Positions 40,102-46,239 of a stretch of DNA of 46,239 nucleotides are shown here, one piece after another (position 1 is the stretch's first letter; each line of letters begins with the position of its first letter). The stretch spans positions 1-46,239 of the forward strand of contig QCLC01000011.1 of NCBI GenBank assembly GCA_003214855.1, given 5' to 3'. The translations under genes and the position numbers were made by a program. The notes under the pieces are model-generated. The model made no database searches. It was not told the origin of the DNA and saw nothing but the letters and a program-made list of their open reading frames with translations. The stretch is from Prochlorococcus sp. AG-412-I05 (GTDB lineage Bacteria; Cyanobacteriota; Cyanobacteriia; PCC-6307; Cyanobiaceae).

Positions 40102-40275
40102 TCATAAAATTCCTTTCTTTGGCTTATCCTTAAATGATTGGGTGCCAATATTAGGGGGTACATTTTTACTCTTCTCAGACACAACTGCAGTTCCCATGCC
40201 TCCCATTATTCCTTTAATCCAATTAATGAATCTTGCCAAGGGCGACTCCGCATCACGCTTTTGATCAGTCATCAT
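40102..40275 (-). CDS. Small basic protein, second of an overlapping pair
   Basis: From ATG 40275 (or 40272) a product of about 57 residues: MMTDQKRDAESPLARFINWI, then KGIMGGMGTAVV and a Lys/Pro-rich tail. The N-terminal amphipathic helix (LARFINWIKGIMGGMG) could associate with membranes. Its start overlaps the end of the upstream 82-residue gene by 8-11 bases, suggesting translational coupling. No family recognised. Confidence 0.4.
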   Translation of the reverse strand: MMTDQKRDAESPLARFINWIKGIMGGMGTAVVSEKSKNVPPNIGTQSFKDKPKKGIL

Positions 40276-40513
40276 AAATTTCCATCTGTTCAAATGCTAC
40301 ACGATCACCCTTGCCAATGCAAAACCTGCTGAAAGATTCCTTATTCAGGTAAGTACTGAATTCTGAATGTGCATCTTTAGCACTATTCATCGCACAAGTT
40401 CTCTTGAGCAAGTTCTTCTCATCATTATAAATCAACCCTACCGCAAAGATCCCTAGTATTAAACTGATTCCGTAAGCATTAATCTTCTTCACCACACGGG
40501 CGAACATCCTCAT
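40265..40513 (-). CDS. Small single-helix protein with two Cys
   Basis: An 82-residue protein: basic N-terminus (MRMFARVVKKINAYG), one transmembrane helix (about 15-31, ISLILGIFAVGLIYN), then a soluble part with Cys40 (KRTCAMN) and Cys65 in SRFCIGKG, ending acidic. The plan of one helix, a Cys, a spacer and a second Cys in R-F-C-x-G resembles the RFCNGG proteins further right, though similarity is limited. Overlaps the next gene's start. Confidence 0.45.
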   Translation of the reverse strand: MRMFARVVKKINAYGISLILGIFAVGLIYNDEKNLLKRTCAMNSAKDAHSEFSTYLNKESFSRFCIGKGDRVAFEQMEIYDD

Positions 40514-40616
40514 TCGTATTCAGACCAGTCAAATGACTGACGCAAAGACAGAGCAACGCCCACACCTCCTACTACCAAGAACACTCTGCCTACTCTGAGG
40601 ACATGCGAGACATCTC

Positions 40617-41090
40617 TTGGATCAATTGAAAGACAGCAGAATCTTGGGACTCGTTGACCAATTCCAGTTATCCCCACATCCGGAGGGAGGCTGGTACCGG
40701 GAAGTCATCCGCAGTGGTCTAACAGTGACACAAAGTGATGGCCATCAACGCAATGCCATCACGGGGATCTTGTTTCTCTTAGGCAAGGGTGAGAAAAGTT
40801 GTTGGCATCGTGTCGATAATGCGGATGAAATCTGGATTCACCTTCAGGGAGCACCACTCTCTCTGTGGCGACTAGATCCAAATAACAATGAAATCGTCAG
40901 ATTGAAGCTAGGAATAACACAGCCAATGCAGATGATCCCCGCAGGATGCTGGCAAGCTGCTTGCAGCCAAGGCTCTTATACCTTGGTGAGCTGCTGTGTT
41001 GGCCCAGGTTTTGACTTCGAAGACTTCCAAATGCTTCGAGACCTCCCCAAGCAATACTGGCCAGAGAAAGCCATTCGTGAGCTGATTTGA
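40617..41090 (+). CDS. Cupin superfamily protein (DUF985)
   Basis: A 157-residue protein of the DUF985/cupin_5 family: LSPHPEGGWYREV near the N-terminus, then SCWHRVDNADEIWIHLQG with a metal-site-like His/Glu pattern, PLSLWRLD, MIPAGCWQAACSQGSYTLVS and a C-terminal GPGFDFEDFQML. The fold is a small beta barrel; members may act on sugars or be enzymes of unknown reaction. The start is TTG 40617, since no in-frame ATG is available. The gene stands alone. Confidence 0.85.
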   Translation: MDQLKDSRILGLVDQFQLSPHPEGGWYREVIRSGLTVTQSDGHQRNAITGILFLLGKGEKSCWHRVDNADEIWIHLQGAPLSLWRLDPNNNEIVRLKLGITQPMQMIPAGCWQAACSQGSYTLVSCCVGPGFDFEDFQMLRDLPKQYWPEKAIRELI

Positions 41091-41310
41091 TACTGCTTCT
41101 GCATTCATAAAAGCTCCAACGCCTTAGCGCTAACCATTGATAGGCAATTACATCTATTAGCATCCCTGTAGAAGCCTCTATGGCTTGCGCGTTGAAAGCG
41201 CAGGCGAAGCTTTAACTCCGCCTCCCCCAGCATTTAAAACTTGGATTAGACCAAATCCATACGTGAGGCAGAGTTGCTTCGTCTTGAAGCGTCTCTAGCC
41301 GCAGAGCTCC

Positions 41311-41499
41311 GTGACCAAAAAACCTTGGTTTACAGCAAACATCCATGCACCGGTTACAGGACTGGCATTGGCCCTGCTCGCCCTAACCCAAGTTCCAATT
41401 GCAACTGAGGCAATTCTCAGGATTTACTGCATGATTGAGATGCACAGTTACAAGGAATACGATCTTCCCGGGGCGACTCGCTTTTGCAACGGTGGCTAA
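41311..41499 (+). CDS. Small single-helix protein ending RFCNGG
   Basis: A 62-residue protein from GTG 41311: short N-terminus, one helix (about 17-35, GLALALLALTQVPIATEAIL), then Cys40 and a C-terminal domain ending GATRFCNGG (Cys59). The gene at 43185 shares the C-terminal RFCNGG and the spacing between the two Cys (18 versus 17 residues). The gene at 45280 shares the helix pattern (LALTQVPIAT versus IALSQIPTAV). Likely exported and anchored, with a disulfide-closed C-terminal loop; function unknown. Confidence 0.55.
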   Translation: MTKKPWFTANIHAPVTGLALALLALTQVPIATEAILRIYCMIEMHSYKEYDLPGATRFCNGG

Positions 41500-41547
41500 A
41501 GGCTCGGAATACCCTTGGCCCATTCCATCATTGCTGCTTGTTGGAAC

Positions 41548-41829
41548 CTATGCGGACCTCTTGTGCTCTTTAAGAAGGGCCTCTGGCTTAAAGGTCCACT
41601 CGGGCGGCTTGGCTTTGAATGTTTTGGCCTGAAATCCGAATGTGATGCCATTGATGTTGACCAGTCCTTTGAACTCATAGAAGGTTTTCTGAGCACTAAC
41701 GATGAGGTACTTGTTGTCCCTGCAAGGTGCTCTACCTTGTTCGTCTCTAACTCTTGTGACTTCAGCGTCTTCTCCAAACTCTTGCTCAGCGCAGTAAGTG
41801 ATGAACTGCGTAGTTGGCGTTGGGTCCAT
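41548..41829 (-). CDS. Small hypothetical protein
   Basis: A 93-residue frame with soluble composition: TQFITYCAEQEFGEDAEVTR, NKYLIVSAQKTFYEFKGLVN, INGITFGFQAKTFKAKPPEW and a basic end. The opposite-strand frame (41515-41943) is richer in Cys, Leu and Ser and looks like a shadow. No family recognised; start unproven. Confidence 0.4.
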   Translation of the reverse strand: MDPTPTTQFITYCAEQEFGEDAEVTRVRDEQGRAPCRDNKYLIVSAQKTFYEFKGLVNINGITFGFQAKTFKAKPPEWTFKPEALLKEHKRSA

Positions 41830-43184
41830 CAGACAATGCTAGCCGAATGTTGTGTCTTTCATGCAAGCTTGATCATCAAAACTATGCAATCGAGATCAGA
41901 TGGGAAAGACAAGCTCTTCAGGTGTTTTATAACAACCATCTGACTTCCAAAAAAATAGACAATTCCCAAAGACGTAGTGAACATAAATGACTGAGACAAA
42001 GATGCGCCTCCGCCGACCAAAATCTGAACCATAAATTTTATTGAAGTAAGCATTGAACAGCAATTCGAAAATACTGTGAGATTTTTTAAAAGGCTGAGAG
42101 TGGTCACCTTAACCTGCAAACCAGTCTTCAACCTGTTAGTGGCACAATACCTCTCTCCCAACCAATTAATCATCAGAATTCAACCTGAAAACTGTCATCG
42201 CTGATGCCATTATTCATAGGTAACTTGACTATAAGTAAACATCAATCTACTTTCAATTGATTAAGAATTCCATCCCGATCACAAACCATAAGATGAATCC
42301 CAAAGCCAAATCACTATTAATATGAACACAGGCATACCCAATCAAATGATACGGGCAGCAAACAGAATAAGCAAAAGCCAAAGGCCCTACCTTAATTGAA
42401 ACCAAGGCCTCATCCACCAGCTCCAGCCATGACAAAGGACCCTAATAGTAGTGAGCAAGTAGCGATATTGATAGAGATGTTAGGGTCCCAGAAATTTGCT
42501 GGAATAAACAATCCCACCAATTACTAGTTCTGATTGTGATCGGCCGGCATTAGCAATAGGAAAATCCAAGCACTTATCATGAAGGCCATAATTGTTTCTA
42601 CTACGCCGGGAGACACCTCTGGCAATTGATCCATCCTCCCAATTCTCCATTAGCATATCTAACAAAAAAAGCTTTTCAACGAAAGGCATAAATCTCTAAA
42701 GTCTATTAACGATGTCGAGGTCTTGCTAGAAGCCCTATAACCACCCTGCAATCCTTTGCCTATGTCTTTGAGGCTTGGCCTATTAGAGCGAGCTTATTGC
42801 GTTGAATCGAGCCTGACATCAAGCCAAAATACCATTGACATATGTGTCTTAGATCTAATCAGCATCTCTGGAGACAACACCTAATGAAAACTGCCTCCTT
42901 GAGGAACTGGTTGCCAGGGGTGATCAAAGCAACTATCCAAACAGGACTCTAGCCATCGGCAAAAACAAATAATATTAGACATAAATATAGTTGAGAAAGA
43001 GTAGTTAGTGCCTGGCCATTGGTCAATGCTCTGAGGCGAGGAGATTCGTTCAAAGTTGAGCCTTTCGATGCTGTTCAAACCTCCATGCTGATTAAAATGC
43101 CCATGAGTGTGGTTATTACTGCCTTCTGTATCCCATCTTTAAGCAATTGATCTTCATAGGCTATTTGAAGCCTTTTCCTTATCC
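41830..43184. other. AT-rich gap with only doubtful short frames
   Basis: Short frames at 41859-42173, 42253-42435 and 42480-42689 (minus) lack start signals and recognisable domains. No RNA gene, terminator or mobile-element sign was seen. The upstream region of the 43185 gene lies at its end. Confidence 0.4.
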
Positions 43185-43421
43185 ATGACTGAAGAGACCA
43201 CGACCAAAAAGAACTGCATCAGCAAAAAGAGCTCAATGCTTGCTTATGGAGTTATTCAGATCACCGCCACCGTTGTCTCCGCAATCTCCCTTGCTGCAAT
43301 TGCTCTAGGTGTCTGCTCCATCACACAAGAGAGCAAGGTATTCAACAGCTGCGTGGAGGAAACCATCGGCACAGGCAAGAGCAATGCTGAGGCAGTTCGC
43401 TTCTGCAATGGAGGCAACTGA
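43185..43421 (+). CDS. Small single-helix protein ending RFCNGGN
   Basis: A 78-residue protein: basic, Thr-rich N-terminus (MTEETTTKKNCISKKSSM), one helix (about 19-45, YGVIQITATVVSAISLAAIA), then NSCVEETIGTGKSNAEAVRF and CNGGN. Cys56 and Cys74 are 17 residues apart, as in the 41311 product, with the same RFCNGG end. The N-terminus differs between the two, so conservation is concentrated at the C-terminus. Function unknown. Confidence 0.65.
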   Translation: MTEETTTKKNCISKKSSMLAYGVIQITATVVSAISLAAIALGVCSITQESKVFNSCVEETIGTGKSNAEAVRFCNGGN

Positions 43422-43692
43422 AAAGGAGCAGTTATTCCTCCTGCCCCCCAATCAAACCTGGTTCCATTTGAATGAGGAGTCTTAGGACGCAGATATCCTT
43501 AAAATGAGTGCTGGACTTGAGGGCATCCAAAGCGGGTACCCTTCTTCATGCCAGGGTCTGGAGTTTTTATCATTGGGTCGAGTGGTTTAGGAATAGAAAC
43601 GTATTAAGCCCCTGTTTGGCTTATTGGGTTTCGTCGATTATTAAAGGTGCGCTCAACCGCCCCATTAGCTTTGCTGTTCGATAGCAGATTTT

Positions 43693-44991
43693 ATGGCGAG
43701 TTCTGATGATGCCAAGCTTCGCCCTCTTCCCAATACAGCTGCCCTGAGTGGGGTACTTGAAGCGTTTGCATTTTTCCGCGATCCAGACTTTGCAACGAAG
43801 CGCTTTAAGCGTCACGGGAATGTTTTTGAAACATCACTGCTCGGACAGCCAATGGTGTTCATTCAGGGCGGGCAAGCGATTCGTGATCTACTCGCTCAGC
43901 CCGAAGCAGTAGAAGGTTGGTGGCCGGAGAGTGTTCGGCAGCTGTTGGGCAGCCATTCGCTGGCTAACCGCAACGGAGCCTCCCATCGAGCCCGCCGCAG
44001 GGTGATAGGCCAACTGTTCTCGGCCTCAGCACTACAGCGCTACAGCGCTGGCATCATCAGCATGGTTCAAGATCTTGCCGACGAACTGCAAGCTGCAAAA
44101 ACAGCTCTGCCTCTAGCAGAGAGAATGCGTCGTTTCGCCTTCTCAGTGATCGCCTCTACGGTTCTGGGATTGGAGGGTACAGATCGCGATGAGTTGTTCG
44201 TTGATTTCGAGATCTGGACCAAGGCCCTCTTCTCAATACCGATCGCTCTACCCGGTAGCTCCTTTGCTCAAGCGCTTAAGGCACGGCAACGGTTGCTAAA
44301 GAGGCTTCAAAAGGTACTTTTGACAGCGTCCAATGGCAGCGGTGGACTTGATCTGCTGGCTGGAGGTCTCGACGAAGCAGGTATTCCTTTAACGGACGAA
44401 GACGTGGTGGAGCAGCTTCTGCTTCTTCTGTTCGCGGGCTACGAGACCACGGCTTCTTCGCTCAGCTGTCTGATGCGGGAGCTCCTTCTCAACCCGCAAG
44501 TGGAAACGTGGCTACGAGAGGAAATCGATGGGCTTGGCTGGCCTCCAGCGGCCGAGCAGGCCACCACTGCATACGACAAGGCCAACGCACCAAAACTAGA
44601 CGCTGTCGTTTGTGAGGTCATGCGACTCACACCAGCTGTAGGAGGTTTTTTTCGCCGCACCAAGTGCACCTTGGTGATCGACGGCGTGGTGGTGCCAAAA
44701 AACCGTGTGGTACAGGTTGCGCTGGCAGCTTCTAACCGTTGTGGATCTGGCGATCTGGAAGCCTTTCGTCCCCAACGTCACCTAGATGATGGATGTTCAG
44801 CAACCCTGCTGCCTTTTGGGGGAGGAGAGCGTGTATGCCTAGGTAAACCACTAGCGGAACTTGAAATCCGCTTGATGGTGGTCGGCTTGTTTCACCAGTT
44901 ACGACTTGTCTTGATCCCTGACCAAGACCTCACTCTGCAAATGCTGCCTAGCCCTACACCCCGAGATGGCTTGCTAACAAAGGTGCTTTAG
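43693..44991 (+). CDS. Cytochrome P450 (CYP120-like)
   Basis: A 432-residue soluble P450 monooxygenase. I-helix oxygen-binding motif AGYETT (248-253), K-helix ExxR E308-V-M-R311, and the heme-binding loop PFGGGERVCLGKPLAELEI with proximal Cys382. The overall layout resembles cyanobacterial CYP120, which oxidises retinoids and carotenoid-derived compounds; the substrate here is unknown. It has no membrane anchor. Redox partners (ferredoxin and reductase) would be encoded elsewhere. It is notably more GC-rich than the flanking DNA, like a typical core gene of this genome, and is intact. Confidence 0.95.
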   Translation: MASSDDAKLRPLPNTAALSGVLEAFAFFRDPDFATKRFKRHGNVFETSLLGQPMVFIQGGQAIRDLLAQPEAVEGWWPESVRQLLGSHSLANRNGASHRARRRVIGQLFSASALQRYSAGIISMVQDLADELQAAKTALPLAERMRRFAFSVIASTVLGLEGTDRDELFVDFEIWTKALFSIPIALPGSSFAQALKARQRLLKRLQKVLLTASNGSGGLDLLAGGLDEAGIPLTDEDVVEQLLLLLFAGYETTASSLSCLMRELLLNPQVETWLREEIDGLGWPPAAEQATTAYDKANAPKLDAVVCEVMRLTPAVGGFFRRTKCTLVIDGVVVPKNRVVQVALAASNRCGSGDLEAFRPQRHLDDGCSATLLPFGGGERVCLGKPLAELEIRLMVVGLFHQLRLVLIPDQDLTLQMLPSPTPRDGLLTKVL

Positions 44992-45279
44992 GAAGCTCAA
45001 AAGTGATTCTCATAGATTCTCATTTGGACAAAAATAATCAAAAAACGACAGAGGATGCCAATGAGACAAGATATAGCGTTGAATATGGCAGACGTTATGC
45101 AATGCCAAACTTCATGCATGCCTGAAACTCTGTTTCTGTAATGCTTCTGGCGCTGGTTACCAATTGATGTAGCCACCCCTGCTACAGGGAATGAAGCGAT
45201 ACGTAGCAATCTTTACTGTTTAAGTCACTATCAAAAATTAAAGAGTCCACAACCTATTTCGAACACAAGAACTTAACCA

Positions 45280-45480
45280 ATGAATACCAACAGAACCAAC
45301 TTCAAAAAAAGGCTAAGTAAAGGCTTTATCTCATTGACTACCTATCAAAAATGGGTCGTTCTTTTACTCGGATGCATTGCCTTATCTCAAATACCAACAG
45401 CCGTCAATCAAACAGTAGGGGCATTTTCAGGCATGAGTTGTCACAATGCCTTTGTTCATCGCCGTCTACCACTAAAATAG
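45280..45480 (+). CDS. Small single-helix protein, possible degenerate RFCNGG-group member
   Basis: A 66-residue protein: basic N-terminus (MNTNRTNFKKRLSKGF), one helix (about 22-42, YQKWVVLLLGCIALSQIPTA), then MSCHNAFVHRRLPLK. The helix and following residues resemble the 41311 product (LALTQVPIATEA), and a Cys follows at a similar distance, but the RFCNGG end is missing. The C-terminus may be truncated by a frameshift or divergent. Function unknown. Confidence 0.45.
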   Translation: MNTNRTNFKKRLSKGFISLTTYQKWVVLLLGCIALSQIPTAVNQTVGAFSGMSCHNAFVHRRLPLK

Positions 45481-46239
45481 AGCCAATTCCAGGATCCATT
45501 ACGCCACACATTTTGCGATTATTGATACCTTCAAGAGGTACGAGCCAATTGCGTAGGTCCGCAACAATGGCCATCGATCAATGTTAGCCTTAAACCTCTC
45601 CAGCTAAAAAACATAATCGTCCAGCGCAGCTTCAAGTCGCAATTGATGACTTTCGCTAGCTTCAAAGCCTTTCATGCATCCGAGGTCTATGTTTTGTTAT
45701 CGGCAATAAGGGTTGCTACCCTTGACTTAGTCCATGAATTTCATGCAAAGGGATTGTTTTTACCGGTATAACCGATCCACAGCCACAACATCTAGAATCG
45801 ATAGCGCATATGACACACATTCAAGGCTTATCAATTATCGGTTGACATGTTTTGAGCAAGTCAAGGCTGGCAAGAATTCCTCACTACTGCAAAACTATCC
45901 ATCCGCTAATGTCAAAAGAGCAAAAAATCATATTGAAGATTTTCCGCCTTCTGACCAGAAGGCTTGATTGACGTGATAGAGGCCTTGCATGAAGAAAGGG
46001 GGAAAGTATGTTTTCAGTTGTCCCACATTAATGGTTTATCTATTGCAAAACGGTTAGGATCTTCAACTTTTAGACTTGATTACAGTATCCGCCTATTTCT
46101 TGAATCCAATCACACGCATAGTCAGTAAACTAAACGGAAGCCATACATTCATCCCTATTTTCTAGGTAGCAAACTATCTGATCATACTGAGCAAATTTGA
46201 ACTGCATTCTTTCATCCAAAGCTTCGAGACAGGCTTCTT
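45481..46239. other. AT-rich end of window, no gene seen
   Basis: Only short frames (45351-45587 and 45734-45967) without start signals or domains. No RNA gene or repeat recognised. A gene could begin beyond the window edge. Confidence 0.4.

Noticed and set aside
41515-41943. A 142-codon rightward frame
   Set aside because: Its composition (Cys, Leu, Ser) looks like the complement of a coding strand; the leftward frame 41548-41829 is more protein-like.
42480-42689. A 69-codon leftward frame
   Set aside because: No ribosome binding site or domain; composition not distinctive.

Overview
The window is chromosomal DNA of a marine picocyanobacterium, most like a low-light-adapted Prochlorococcus of the MIT 9313/9303 type (or a close marine Synechococcus). 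The basis is a psbA copy encoding D1 with the marine-cyanobacterial C-terminus, CP12, a cyanobacteria-type infB and downstream membrane gene, DUF2301, ThyX and a GgtA-like ABC ATPase. Species assignment is inference from gene content; no search was run. Coding DNA in the core blocks is fairly GC-balanced, while several long gaps are clearly AT-richer and hold decayed genes and very small ORFs.

Layout. 1-2911: 3' part of infB, a low-complexity-tail membrane protein and tRNA-Thr(CGU). 2912-7371: an AT-rich accessory stretch with a decayed gene, a DUF389 membrane protein, a small membrane protein carrying the EGxQ and GRQ motifs of silicon transporters, and a ModC (molybdate ABC ATPase) gene without its Walker A half. 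The last two meet head to head at an apparent rearrangement joint near 6,53x. 7474-8728: psbA with terminator and upstream dyads. 8988-15972: small secreted proteins (one a frameshifted tandem paralogue), aspartoacylase-like hydrolase, glutathionyl-hydroquinone reductase, DUF2301, ABC-F ATPase and CP12. 16050-22801: obgE, a sugar/compatible-solute ABC ATPase, and the leftward run dnaJ-like > hemB > mutS2. 22972-30883: secreted CPHC thioredoxin-like protein, thyX, a thioredoxin-reductase-like flavoprotein lacking the NADPH signature, a ribbon-helix-helix-like protein, a GltS-type symporter, a pentapeptide-repeat protein and a CpdA-type phosphoesterase. 30944-46239: a sparse AT-rich accessory region. 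It holds a 943-residue fusion of a carotenoid-isomerase-type flavoprotein to a GltD-like Fe-S/FAD module, a SHOCT protein, a mini high-light-inducible protein, a zinc-ribbon protein preceded by a hexanucleotide repeat, a cupin, a cytochrome P450 and several small single-helix proteins, two of which end in RFCNGG.

How it fits together. The core genes serve translation (infB, tRNA, obgE, ABC-F), photosynthesis and carbon regulation (psbA, CP12, hemB), DNA metabolism (thyX, mutS2) and protein folding or redox (dnaJ-like, CPHC protein, TrxR-like). The most unusual items are the carotenoid-isomerase/GltD-like fusion, the silicon-transporter-like protein beside the truncated modC, the TrxR-like enzyme without NADPH motifs, and the RFCNGG small-protein group.
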